Below, piece after piece: positions 36,342 through 46,840 of a stretch of 64,000 bases of DNA. Source of the DNA: Chlamydoabsidia padenii. Lineage: Eukaryota > Mucoromycota > Mucoromycetes > Mucorales > Cunninghamellaceae. Every line of letters starts with the position of its first letter. The first letter of the stretch is position 1. Below the pieces are notes generated by a model that ran no database searches, had not been told where the DNA came from, and worked only from the letters and a program-made list of their open reading frames with translations. The stretch lies in assembly GCA_025330725.1 (NCBI GenBank), contig JAIWND010000005.1:1116001-1180000 (forward strand). Direction: 5' to 3'. The position numbers and the translations under genes were made by a program.

Positions 36342-38192
36342 CTATTCATCTTGTTGTTGCCAGCCCTAGTAAAAAACCAAAAAAAAAGAAAAGATTGTTA
36401 GAAGGGTTTTGCATAAAAACAAATGACGATCAAACTTTACCTGCATCCTACGAGTAACCCTTGATCGATGGTGATGGTGGTGGTGATGATGTTTCCTGCG
36501 AGCACCACCCCTTGCCTTGATCCATGCACGATCACACCACCCACCTGGCATACAGCACGGAAACAAGCTCCACCAACATCCATAGCCCCACCAACATCGC
36601 CATAATCCAGGATCCAGTTCCAAACTTTTCATCGAGGCAGAAGAAGACCATCTTGTTCGGTTATTAGTTACCCCAAAGGAATGATCATTGTCTCCATTTC
36701 TATCCAAGCTGGAGGTATCATCATCATCATCAAAGTCATCATCAAAGTCATTACCACCAGCCACTAGACCGTGATTGGTGTAATACCGCGAAGGATTCAT
36801 TCGCAAGGCATCATCATCCATCACCATCATGATCGCTCCTGTCGGAAGGTGTTGCTGTTGTTGTTGTGTATAGTATTGATATTGCCTGTGAAAGATGCCC
36901 ATTTCTTCTTTTAGAGCTTCTTGCTGTCGTTCAATCATCATCACCATTGCCTCTGGTCCACCACCTAAAGCATAAAGCTGGGAATGGATCAGATCGTAAA
37001 GAAGTAAACTTGAGAGCACCAAGAATGCATCCAAAGAGTCGAGTTTCCGCTGTCGATCGTCATTGTCGCTGTGCTGAGTCGATCGAAAAGGGTTCTTGTT
37101 GATACTTGATGTTGTTGTATCCAGTTGATTTTCATTGCTGCTATTGCCTTTATTCGCCATTATTGATGGATCATCGTTTCCATACAGAATCAGTTGTGTT
37201 GCTTGTTTCGTCAATAGTGCCACGGGTTTCTTTGTTTGATCAGATTGTACTTGTTCACAGAGGAGATCCATTGATTTGCCATCGTCCGCCATCTTCATAT
37301 GCCATTGATATGGAAATAAAAAGGGAGTTGGTTGTTGTTGCTGTGGAGATCCAAACCTATTATCGCCCATCCCTTCCCATACAAATGAAAAGGTGCTTGT
37401 GGTCATAAGTATGTATTGGTGAGGAAGTTGTCGAGATAAAAGAGTCATGGTGTGCCAATCTTGTTCAATAAGTGACCAGAGAGGTTGATTGTTCTTTGCA
37501 TCGTAAAGAGTTACATATTGTTGTCGCTGTTTAGGTATCACCAACCGCTGAAGAGATCTATCATCCAAATTACTGTTTGTATCGTTATTGTCTTGATATG
37601 TATCATCAGTTACTTGGCTGCCTTTTCTGCTGGTATGTCCATCAATGTTGTTGCTGATCGTATTCGTATCATCATCATCATCGTCACTATTGTTATTTCG
37701 TTGAGAGATATCATCATGATGCCCACCTTGCTGCTGACTGTCTTGAGTTTCCTGGTCTTGTATATAAGTGGCTGTTGTGTCGATTGAGCGACGCCGTGAA
37801 GGAGCATGATCTTGTTGGCTTGCAAAGGTAGGCTTGGGTACTTGGAAGAGGGTATGTAGAGCAAGAGCAGGTCGATAAAATAGTATATTGCCTACGTTAT
37901 CTTTGCAGATGGTACACCGTGGTTCAAGCTGACTTTGTTGCTGTTGCTGGAGATCCACCGCAAAAGTTTCCATGGGTTGATCATGAGTTAGCGCAAGTTC
38001 CAATCTTGTTTTTTTCAAAGGTGCCAAGGTGTTGATGTTGTCATTGTTGTTATTGTCGCTACTGGCCACCATACGATGAGCTGAAGGATAAAAGGATTGA
38101 TTACCTGTTTCTATTGCTTTTTTCATAAAGGCATGATGTACCGCTGAGGGAGGCTGTATGGTTACTTGTTGTAAAGTTGAAGTAGTAGACAT
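36342..38192 (-). CDS. Uncharacterised Gln/Asn/Asp-rich protein
   Basis: Exons 38192-36441 and 36365-36342 (coding GWQQQDE and stop) give 591 residues. The family is not recognised. Recognisable order is confined to three parts: residues about 93-122 (CTICKDNVGNILFYRPALAL), about 225-320 (YVTLYDAKNNQPLWSLIEQD...TSTFSFVWEG...WHMKMADDGKSMDLLCEQ), and a helix LDAFLVLSSLLLYDLIHSQL. The middle part has the strand pattern of a tubby/scramblase-like barrel, which is only a weak guess. Between these are Gln, Asn, and Asp runs. Near the C-terminus a Trp/Cys-rich stretch (GLWRCWWGYGCWWSLFPCC) is followed by eight His residues and a basic tail. The 24-nt last exon is supported by good splice sites. A shared promoter is not evident; the nearest element (38409-38427) is 217 bp upstream. 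Confidence 0.75.
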
Positions 38193-38614
38193 TGGATGTG
38201 AGTGTTAAAGGATGATGTTGATATATAAAGGTAAAAAGGGGGGAAGAAGGGAGCAGGAGACGAGTGATGATATAAAGAGATAAAAAGATTTGACTGGTTA
38301 ACCTAATTAATAATATATTTGAATAAAAAGGATATACATGGAAAAGAAGAGAGAAGAGAGAGAGAAGGGAAAAAGCAAATGGAGGGTGCACCGATTCGTG
38401 GCACAAGCCGATTTTAAAAATCCGCCGAGTCGAAAATAGGTCCAAACTTGTTAGCCTGCATAAAAAATGACGATACTATAATGGTTCTGTTTTATTTGAT
38501 TTGAGTGTAAGTTATAAGACAAGAACATACATGTTTCTAAACAACTAATTATAAGCTATATCTTTAAACGGAATCTAATGATAACAAAAAAAAAAAAAAA
38601 AAAAAGTTATTAGT
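38193..38614. other. Upstream region of the Q/N-rich gene and OSCP 3' flank
   Basis: No gene is seen. CGATTTTAAAAATCCGCCG (38409-38427) is an imperfect inverted copy of the dispersed element. A 19-nt A run lies at 38587-38605. Confidence 0.4.
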
Positions 38615-39654
38615 TCAAACGTTGGCTTCTGTCCCAACCCATGTTATCTATCCACATCTATCCACTTACCAGTAACGAGCTTGTTGAGCTTGTTGAGTTT
38701 GCTGGACACAGTCAAATCGATGCTCTTGTCACCAATTTCAACGAGGAGACCACCGAGGATATCAGTCTTGACCTTGTTGGATACGAGGAGCTTCTTACCT
38801 TCAGCAAGAGGAGACTTTTGAAGAGAGTCAACAATCTTGTTCAAAGTAGACTTGTCCAATTCCTAATAAATCATAATCAATACAAATATTAGTTAACCCT
38901 GATCAATTACTACTTTTACTATCCCTATTATTTTTACCTTGGCAGAAGTGATGACCAAAGGCAATTCGTTACGATGAGCACTCATCAATTCACCATAAGA
39001 TTCAATGACCTTGCTAGTTTGAGGAAGTCGGCCGTTTTCAGCCAAAGTTTCAAAGAAGTTTTCAGTCAAGTTGTGAGCCTTGCCAGACTTGGCCAACAAT
39101 GACTTGATGCTTTGCTTCTTTTCCTTGAGAGAGATGGTGGGGTTTTCCAAGAAAGAACCAAGAGCCTTGTCCTTGGATACAATCGATTCGAAGGACTTGA
39201 GGTCCTTTTCAACAGCATCGAGAGCGTTTTGGCGAGCAGCAGCAACGTAAAGAGCAGTGGCGTAACGACCATCAAGACCGAAGAGGGCAAGAGGAGCCTA
39301 CCGTTTACAACATCAAAAAAAAAAAAGAAGAAGAGTAAAGATTGAGTAACTTGTCTTTTTATGATAAGAAAGCCTGTTTCCTTTTTTACTTTTTATTATT
39401 ACCTTGGGGCTGGCAGCAGCAGCATAACCGCGGGTCAACTATTAGTAAGATAGGTTTGTAATTAAAGAGGAATTGTGAGTTTAAGAGTTGTCCGTATCAT
39501 TCATTATGTAATTGTTGGAGTAGGGAAAGGTGGATGATTTCTGTACGTGTATGTATGTGTGTGTGTCTGTGTATGTTGATGTATTGCTATTTGTTCCATA
39601 TTATAAACATACTTGAGGAGCGATGGTGGTCAAACGGGTGAATCGAGAAGCCAT
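38615..39654 (-). CDS. ATP5: ATP synthase subunit 5 / OSCP (mitochondrial)
   Basis: Five exons: 39654-39613, 39438-39403, 39297-38938, 38862-38670, 38628-38615; 214 residues, the usual OSCP length. The N-terminus MASRFTRLTTIAPQLTRGYA is a mitochondrial targeting sequence. Then come PLALFGLDGRYATALYVAAA, the core helices, and the C-terminal hairpin VKTDILGGLLVEIGDKSIDL with VSSKLNKLNKLVTEANV. OSCP links the F1 head to the peripheral stalk of the mitochondrial ATP synthase. The last coding exon is just 14 nt (EANV plus stop, with one codon split); it is required because the frame otherwise runs on into KWIDVDR, unlike the family C-terminus. The gene is divergent from farnesyl diphosphate synthase, with 312 bp between starts. 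Confidence 0.94.
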
Positions 39655-39966
39655 TTCGAGATTATTGAAGGTAAGAAGGGAAAGAAAGGCGGAAAAGCGA
39701 AAAAATAAAATAAAAAATACTTGACCCAGGGCACCCCCTTCAGTGACGTCTAACATCCAAAATCGACCATTTCGGGAATCGCCGATTGAACTTTTTCGGG
39801 ACAGGTCTTCTTTTAAAGGGGGAGGGATTTTTCATTTTCCCCCTTTCTTTCTTTTATTCATTCATATCCCTCTCTTCGCGTATGTAAATGTAAAAAAAGA
39901 GTTGTATTGTAATTGGATAACTTTTATTAATCTCTCTATTGTTTTCTTTTAGTTTGAAATACAACC
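39655..39966. promoter_or_regulatory. Bidirectional promoter of ATP5 and farnesyl diphosphate synthase
   Basis: 312 bp between start codons. GTGACGTCTAAC at 39743-39754 is identical to the 12-mer before bL12m. AAAATCGACCATTTCGGGAATCGCCG (39759-39784) contains variants of the dispersed element in both directions. Shared regulation of the two genes is only inferred. Confidence 0.45.
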
Positions 39967-41373
39967 ATGGGTGCTGTCAAGTTACAAAAGGAAGAAAACC
40001 GCAAAGCATTTCTGGACATATATCCTTGCCTTGCTGAGGAAGTTCTCAGTGAACTCCGCAAGTACAACATGCCTGCCGATGCTTATGAATGGACAAAAGA
40101 AGTAAGTAAAAAAAAAAAAAAAAGCGTGGGGGTGTTAAACGTTAACACTCATCCTCCATTTATTATTATTAGAACCTGTTTTACAACGTCCCTGGTGGTA
40201 AAGTTAATGACTAACTTGCTCTTTTAGAACTAAAGCAAATGGTACCAACTTCTTTTTATATTTATCTATCTAGGTAAACTGAATCGCGGGATTTCTGTTG
40301 TGGACACTATCCGTATCCTAAAGGGTGATGGTGTCACTGAAGATGATATCTACAAAGCCTCCGTTTTGGGCTGGCTCGTCGAATTTGTAAGTAAAAGTGA
40401 TAATGCAGATTGGCAAACAACACGACTAACCCCTTTTTTTACTGTATCTTGTAGCTTCAAGCCTTCTTTCTTGTATCTGATGATATTATGGATGCCTCTA
40501 TTACTCGCCGTGGTCAACCTTGTTGGTACAAAAAGGATGGTGTTGGTATGATCGCCATCAACGACGCTTTTATATTGGAATCCACCATCTATATCTTTTT
40601 GAAAAAGTACTTCAAGACGACTGATTATTATGTTGACTTGATTGAACTCTTCCATGAAGTCACCTTCCAGACTGAACTTGGTCAACTCTGCGATTTGATT
40701 ACTGCTCCTGAAGACAAGGTGGACCTCAACAAATTCTCTGTGGAAAAGTAAGTACTAAATCTGTTGAATGGGAAATGGTGGGTGTGGGTGGGTGTACAAA
40801 CTAATAGGTCCTCTTTATATTTAGACACAAGTTTATTGTCATCTACAAAACTGCCTTTTACTCCTTTTATCTTCCTGTGGCGCTAGCTATGCATATGGCT
40901 GGTATCAAGAATGAAGCTGCCTACACTGAAGCTCGCAATATATTGATTCCTTTGGGTGAATACTTTCAAATTCAAGACGACTATCTCGATTGTTATGGGG
41001 ACCCTGCCTTTATTGGCAAGATTGGCACTGACATTCAAGATAACAAATGCTCCTGGTTGATCAACCAAGCTTTGGCTAAAGCGAATCCTGAACAACGCAA
41101 AGTGCTTGATGTAAGTTGATAATATGAATGATGTTATGTTTTGACTCGGTTGATTTTTTATATTAGGACAATTACGGAAAGAAGGATGCTGATGCTGAAG
41201 CAAAGATCAAGGCTCTCTACATTGATCTGAAGATCGAAGATTCCTACAAGGCGTACGAAGAAAAGTCATACCAAGAACTCACCTCCTTAATCAGCAAAAT
41301 CGACGAATCTATTGGGGTCAAAAAGGCGGTCTTTATTGAATTCATGGACAAGATCTATAAACGCACCAAATAG
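39967..41373 (+). CDS. ERG20: Farnesyl diphosphate synthase
   Basis: Six exons: 39967-40101, 40173-40197, 40274-40386, 40455-40747, 40825-41110, 41167-41373; 352 residues, as in Erg20. The two Asp-rich motifs are intact: first DDIMD (with [21 protein letters not shown]) and second DDYLD ([13 protein letters not shown]). NVPGGKLNRG is split by a 25-nt exon (exon 2) and LGWLVEFLQAFFLV by intron 3. The C-terminus ends YKRTK, as expected for the family. The enzyme condenses DMAPP/GPP with IPP to make C15 farnesyl diphosphate for sterols, ubiquinone and prenyl groups; in Mucorales also trisporic-acid precursors. Residues before the first Asp motif include Phe-Phe, the chain-length controls that fit a C15 product. 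Confidence 0.96.
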
Positions 41374-41530
41374 TTGATAGAATCATACTCAGATTTTTTT
41401 ATATTACATATATTGATTAACAATAAAACAACTTTAAATAACATATGTCTGACTTTGTCTTGCTGGGGATGATGTATATAGCGGTGGGATATGACATGAT
41501 TGGAAGTGATGAAATTTGTCATTGTGGATA

Positions 41531-41560
41531 TCGGGGTTTTAATGACCATAAAATCCCCGA
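41531..41560. promoter_or_regulatory. Inverted pair of the TCGGGG(A)TTTTA element
   Basis: TCGGGGTTTTA (41531-41541) and TAAAATCCCCGA (41549-41560) face each other across a 7-nt spacer, 73-102 bp before the start of the Sec2-like gene. A T run follows. It could act as a dimer-binding site or hairpin. Confidence 0.5.
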
Positions 41561-41632
41561 TTTTTTTTTTAATATCTGACGATCTGTTTAATTATTTCTT
41601 GTTTCCATAGGTTAAAAGTAATTTCATTCCCC

Positions 41633-42721
41633 ATGGATTTTAATGAGGATGCTTCTTCAGGATTATTCTATTTGCAGGTACCCCCTCCTGTAGTTATTAG
41701 CGAATCAATGAACAAATCACTACCATCATTACATTCTCATAGTCCCAATTCAGTAAAATCATCCATTGGGTCTCCATCGATATTTCTGGGCGGTATGACA
41801 GCCATTTCAAATCATGAACACACTGACAACATCAACAAAAGTAATTATCACCATCGACCTGCTCTAATGGATTGCTCTTCCCCTTCTTTTTTGAAACACC
41901 AACCTCGACTTCATCATTGTGAAACAGCTTGCGAGAATCTGCATGAAAAATCGGAGGGTGAAAATATTTTTTGGAAGTCCGCCTGGAAAGAACAAAAAAA
42001 CCAAACGGAAAGGGTCGAATATGAATTGAAGAAGATTGAACAAGAACTGGAAGATCTTACTCTTTCTTTATTCACTGAAGCAAATCGAATGGTGGAAAAA
42101 GAAAAACGGGCTCGTGTAGAGATGGAGATGAAGCTGAAACAAGTATGCCTTGAGTTGGACGAAAAGAGATTACGACAAACCAACCAACTAGCCATTGAAT
42201 CGACAATGCAATTGGCGGAATTCGAACTCTTTTTTGTACAATTGTTGGATCAACCTTTTCAAAAGCTGCACAAACTTCCATATATGAAAGTGTGTTTGAA
42301 GCTAGATATTTTACCTTGTTTGACAATGTCAGACAAAAATGATGATTGGATAAAGTCATGGCTTTATACATTAATCCATCATCCTTGCTATATTGAGGAT
42401 AGGAAGCTCAGCCATGATGATTCAAAAAACACAGACAATGCAACATGTACGTCGGGATTTAAACTATTATGCGTGGGTTGTCAGCAGCCCTTGTCATTAT
42501 CCACCCATTCTGCATACCGCTTTCGTTGGAGTTCCAAAGACCCATGGCAATGGATGGATCAACATTGTCGAAACCGTAGTGTTGCTGTCTGTAACTTTTA
42601 CTCTTTTCTTCGTCATATAAAACAGCGACTTAATGTCAGTCGTTCTTTATCGAGCTTATATCAAGAAAGTATTGATCTACGTTTAGCTATGCATACCGCC
42701 CAAAGAAAAGTAATACAATAA
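41633..42721 (+). CDS. Rabin8/Sec2-like Rab guanine nucleotide exchange factor
   Basis: A single-exon frame of 362 residues. Residues about 110-190 form a coiled coil carrying the Sec2 GEF signature, here LEDLTLSLFTEANRMVEKEKR (the conserved LTxSLFxEAxxMV). The C-terminal half corresponds to the Rabin8/GRAB C-terminal region, best seen in WMDQHCRNRSVAVCNFYSFL with RHIKQRL, preceded by LCVGCQQPLSL. Sec2-type GEFs activate Sec4/Rab8 for secretory vesicle delivery; in budding yeast only the coiled coil is obvious. The N-terminal 100 residues are Ser/His-rich and probably disordered. One AAATCCCG copy (reverse, 42453) falls inside the coding region (TSGFK), presumably by chance. The ATG follows the inverted promoter pair at 41531. 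Confidence 0.82.
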   Translation: MDFNEDASSGLFYLQVPPPVVISESMNKSLPSLHSHSPNSVKSSIGSPSIFLGGMTAISNHEHTDNINKSNYHHRPALMDCSSPSFLKHQPRLHHCETACENLHEKSEGENIFWKSAWKEQKNQTERVEYELKKIEQELEDLTLSLFTEANRMVEKEKRARVEMEMKLKQVCLELDEKRLRQTNQLAIESTMQLAEFELFFVQLLDQPFQKLHKLPYMKVCLKLDILPCLTMSDKNDDWIKSWLYTLIHHPCYIEDRKLSHDDSKNTDNATCTSGFKLLCVGCQQPLSLSTHSAYRFRWSSKDPWQWMDQHCRNRSVAVCNFYSFLRHIKQRLNVSRSLSSLYQESIDLRLAMHTAQRKVIQ

Positions 42722-42881
42722 ACGGAAAATACCTACCCCCCCTTTTTTTTTCGTAAACATGGCCAATGTCGCACGATGTCAAACACGTTTTGGAGAAAGT
42801 GTTTTTTAAATCCCGAAAATTCATGCATAATTTCCCTCCACCCCCGAAAAAAACTTTCTTTTCCTTTATCCCATTAACAAA

Positions 42882-43184
42882 ATGATGATGATTGTTTTAA
42901 TACTACTTTTGATACTCCCAATGGTCACTTGTTATAATGGTGATACTCACACAGGATTGATCCTTCTATCAGAGAATCGTGATATAAGATCGGGCGTTTT
43001 AAGTGCCGATCATCGCTGTCAAGATTATCCCGACAAGTTCCCAACCAAAAGATTTACCAATCGTGGGACAGTTCATTGTACTTTATGGACAGAACCAAAG
43101 TGCCAAGGATCTCTTTATATTGTACCTGCACATTATGAAATGAATAGTCCACCGGAGATTTCATTCAAATCTGTCATTTGCTAA
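42882..43184 (+). CDS. Small secreted cysteine-containing protein
   Basis: 100 residues in one exon. The N-terminus (MMMIVLILLLILPMVTCYNG) is a strong signal peptide with cleavage likely near residue 17-19. The mature part of about 82 residues holds four cysteines (about 47, 66, 73 and 100), enough for two disulfides, in HRCQDYP, GTVHCTLWTEPKCQGS and FKSVIC at the very end. The spacing and the final aromatic-Lys-Ser-Val-x-Cys resemble small crystallin-like secreted fungal proteins, a weak resemblance only. TTTTAAATCCCGAAAATTCATGCA (42804-42827) lies about 55-78 bp upstream and combines both dispersed motifs. Role unknown: effector, antimicrobial or cell-wall protein are all possible. Confidence 0.72.
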   Translation: MMMIVLILLLILPMVTCYNGDTHTGLILLSENRDIRSGVLSADHRCQDYPDKFPTKRFTNRGTVHCTLWTEPKCQGSLYIVPAHYEMNSPPEISFKSVIC

Positions 43185-43324
43185 TAATAAACACACATAC
43201 ACACACACACATGTATAATAAACCAATAACCCCAACAAAGAAGACTTTTTTTTATTTATGTTATTGTAAAATGTATAATATATGACTAAATCTATTACAA
43301 ATGATATCTATAAACTAAGCTAAT

Positions 43325-45685
43325 CTAAACCCGTTGTAGTTTCATTCGTTTCCCCAAAGATGCCATACGTTTCACAAAGTTGCCTTCGGCCATGTCAATT
43401 TCCATTTCGGGCATCGAAGATGGTGATGATGGTGATGAAGGCATACTATTTTTTCGGTGGGCTTTTTTGGTGAGTCCACTCCCAAGTTTCATCAAAGTGG
43501 ATTTCGATCGTTTTGGTTGAGGCGGGACGAGGGATGCTGCTGATGGTGGTAAAGATACTGATGCTAGTGAAGGTTGTGATGACGAAGAATAGGCTGATAT
43601 AGATGATGTTGATGTGGATGATGATGATGATTTGACTGGATTTACTGATGCACCATCAGTTAAGAGCTGGTCGTTTAATGTGGCGGATGACATGGAAGGT
43701 GTTGATATAATCGGTGTTGATATAATCGGTAATGATGTTGTTGATGATGACGATGATGATGATGGTGGTATCGGTGGAATGATTTCACTTGGGCTTATAC
43801 AGATAGATGGGTTGTGGTTATTGCTAATGTTGTCCAAGATCCATGATGATGTCGATGATTCAACCAATTGCCCACTACTCCGCTTGATGCTTTTTGTTTT
43901 TGTTGTTTCGAGCGATTTTCTTTTCTTTTTAGGACGATAACCGACAGACCTTGATCGCCGTAAGTCAGATACTTCCACTACAACCGGTCGTACCATTGAA
44001 TAGCTTGTTCGTCGTTTGATGTCTGTTGATCTGTTGTTATTATCGATAGAAGAAGAAGAAGGAGTTCTTGGTAATGGCTTGTATTGCATTAGAGATGTTT
44101 TGGTGGCAACCATTACAACTGAATTGGTGGATAATGTTGTTGATGTTGATGCTATAGATAAGCGAGATGTGCTATGACTAGTAGACATGCCTATATTATG
44201 TTGAGTTGGCGATGGTGGTGCCTGATGCTTAACGCCACCATGATTGCTGTTTGATGTATGATGAGTTGTGCCCGTTACCAATGCTGTCAAACGCCGTATA
44301 GATTTCTTCTTTGACAATCCCTTTTTTTCACCAGCAGTAACGCCGGTAAAAGCATTCACAAGACCATGTATGATATCCGTGCTTTTGTGCTGTTTTGGTG
44401 GTGGAGTCGTTTCCTGGTGTGATTTTGTTGCATAAGATTTGTTGTATTTGAGAGAAGATGATCGTGTTGGTCCAGGTTTTGTATCCGCTCTCTGGTAGGT
44501 ATCCATCGGTACAGGTTGACTTGAAGAACGCCGCCTAGAAGAAGAGAAGCCAGCTGTTTCATGAGGTGGTGTTGTGAGTGGTGGAGGAGGGAATGCCATG
44601 TTGCGTGATCGATAACCAGCATTCGATCGTCGTTCGATTTCTTCCAAATCAAAGCTTTCAAAGGCAGGAATGAGGTTCATAAAGGAGTCGGTCGAGTAAC
44701 GTTGAGACCTTCGTGATCGGCGCTTGTGTTGATTGCTAAAAGGTAATTCAGGAAGTTTTGGCGCAGTGTTGAGAGTGAGACTAGTATCGATCTGGAATTC
44801 CATATCAAACATTGTCATCAATTCGTTCGCCCATGTTTGCGCTACTGCGCTGTTTGCCGATAACCCGGTATCACTTGTCCAGCTGAGTCGATTCCGTAAC
44901 TTGGCGAGTGATTTTCGTCGATGTTTGTCGTCAGTGGTAGTACAAGTATCAGCAGTATTGTTGTTTCCAGTCGCATCACCAGTGGGAATAGTTGTCGGTC
45001 CAGTAAAAATGACAGGTCGCTCTGGCAAAGGTTTGATATCTTTTTGATAGAGGAGGTCTCCAGACATAGAGGCTTGAGAGTGAGCGTAAAGTGGATATTC
45101 CATAATGATAGGCACTGTAGTCGATGATGTTGTTGAGTTGTTGTTCATGTTGAGTTGATTGTCGCTAGGCGTCAGTACTTCTTCGTCCTGCCATAGGTCA
45201 TCGTCGTCATCGTCATCGTCGTCTTCTTCGTTTAGGTTGATAGGTCTGAAGGCCTCCATAGTTTGTATATACTGTCCAAATATTTGTTCAAGACCATCTT
45301 GAGTCATGTCATTCAGAGACCTACACGGTTGAAAAGTGGTGAGTAGACATTGAGACTAAAACTTTGTTACTTTTTATTATATTGACAAGACTTACTCTGG
45401 GGTGAAGAATTGCCAACGTCGCATCTGATCAAGCCATTCAGGAGGAGTGTCGGTATAAATTGCTTCAGCCATATTCTTGATAAGTGCCGTTTTCCGCATA
45501 GAATTCAAGTCAGGAGCAGAGAAGGTAAGTTGGGCCAGCTTGTAATTGGAGATTGCAGCAAGCTGAACTGGGTTGTCCTTTGAGAGTAACGGTTGGTGTA
45601 TCATGACAGAAGATAATTGAGTAGACGACTTTGGTGGAGCATAGTTGTAAGACTCTTGGTGTTCACCGATACCCTCCTTTGACAT
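43325..45685 (-). CDS. Uncharacterised Ser-rich, largely disordered protein
   Basis: Exons 45685-45396 and 45320-43325 give 761 residues. The family is not recognised. The ordered part appears to be N-terminal, residues about 45-125 (ISNYKLAQLTFSAPDLNSMR, DTPPEWLDQMRRWQFFTPES, DGLEQIFGQYIQTMEAFRP). An Asp run of nine residues follows (LNEEDDDDDDDDD). The rest is Ser/Thr/Pro-rich with many RRxS-type sites and basic patches, including KKSIRRLTALVTG and the C-terminal KRMASLGKRMKLQRV, which could be an amphipathic membrane-binding or nuclear signal. The ATG at 45685 was chosen because the longer frame upstream is a low-complexity FFFYIYTYIHIY leader. TTTCAAGTCCCGC lies 130-145 bp upstream of the start (45817-45829). 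Confidence 0.75.
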
Positions 45686-46840
45686 TGTGTTGTATATATG
45701 TATATATGTATATATGTAAAAAAAAAAAAAAGTTTGTGGGTAAAGAAAAAGGAAGAGAATGGCCAAAACGATAATTTGAGGAATTAAATAAATCTCGTGG
45801 TGGGACGAAAAAAGAATTTCAAGTCCCGCTTGCCCCTCTCGAGTGTCCAGAACTTCTAATTCCATTATTGGCATTGCAAAGACTTCCATTGTTATAATTA
45901 TATTAATGATTATCATAGTGACGTCGTTAGCATGAATAAAAACATGTCTTTTTGTCTTGACGTTAGATGCTGGCTTTCTTTTTGTTCATTTCTGCGAAAA
46001 CATTAGCTGCATTCCACTCAGGCACCCTGCGGCGTTTAAAATAAAGCCCATCAAATAAATGAAAGGTAAGAGGCGATCTAAATTAGCTTTTTGGCATAGA
46101 GAATATGCGTGTCTCAAACTTGCATTAATCATTCTTCTTTGATAACGTCGATCAAACATTTTAGATGCTGAGGAAGAAGGATCTATGGAGAGAAGATGGA
46201 TTCCCATATACGTCTGCAAAAGAAAGTGTCCAATTACTGACATATCCTTCCCCTTTTTTGTATCAGGTGAACCAGAGTGGGATAATCCAACATTTCATAG
46301 TGATAGTGATATTTCGATAACTTTATCTCAAGCGTTAGTATGTGAGTGGAACTGGCAAATAAGGATCATTCAAAGAAGGAGTAGGCAATTTTGGCTCTGT
46401 GTAACACTGTCAGTAGGAGGGCCAAATTAAGCTGAATCGTGACTTTTTGAAAATCAAAACAGAGCGGGATTAATTTTTCTCTCTTTTTCTTTTTTCTTTT
46501 TTCTTTTTTGTTTCGTAAATACTTTGCAACACACACAGGGACGTTATTTGACAACAACTATTACTACGCCACATTGTACCAGCACGTTTTAAACAAACAC
46601 TATTGAATACTACATTCAACATCATCTAACTAATTACGCAGCTGTTACAATTCAACCTCCTTTGTATCAAATCGTCCTTAGCTTTACAACCTACTTTTCG
46701 CTGGACTATTATTTTCAACACTGACGATTCTCATATCATTCTACTCTCTCAATATATTCGAACTAGGCGAACAGCATCTCTCCAGCACCCATTAAACAAG
46801 TAATCCTACTCAACGAAACACCAAAAGAAACTTGAACGCG
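45686..46840. other. Intergenic region before NOT1, possible gene relic
   Basis: 1.15 kb without a supported gene. CGGCGTTTAAAATAAAGCCC (46030-46049) is a perfect copy of the core element but lies 790 bp from the NOT1 start and 345 bp from the start of the minus-strand gene. A minus-strand frame (46243-45986, 85 codons; FDRRYQRRMINASLRHAYSL) covers it and may be a decayed exon. Another partial element, GAGCGGGATTAATTTTTC, is at 46462. Confidence 0.35.

Noticed and set aside
45986..46243. 85-codon minus-strand frame (MFDRRYQRRMINASLRHAYS)
   Set aside because: It contains the CGGCGTTTAAAA element and I could not join further exons. Kept only as a possible relic.
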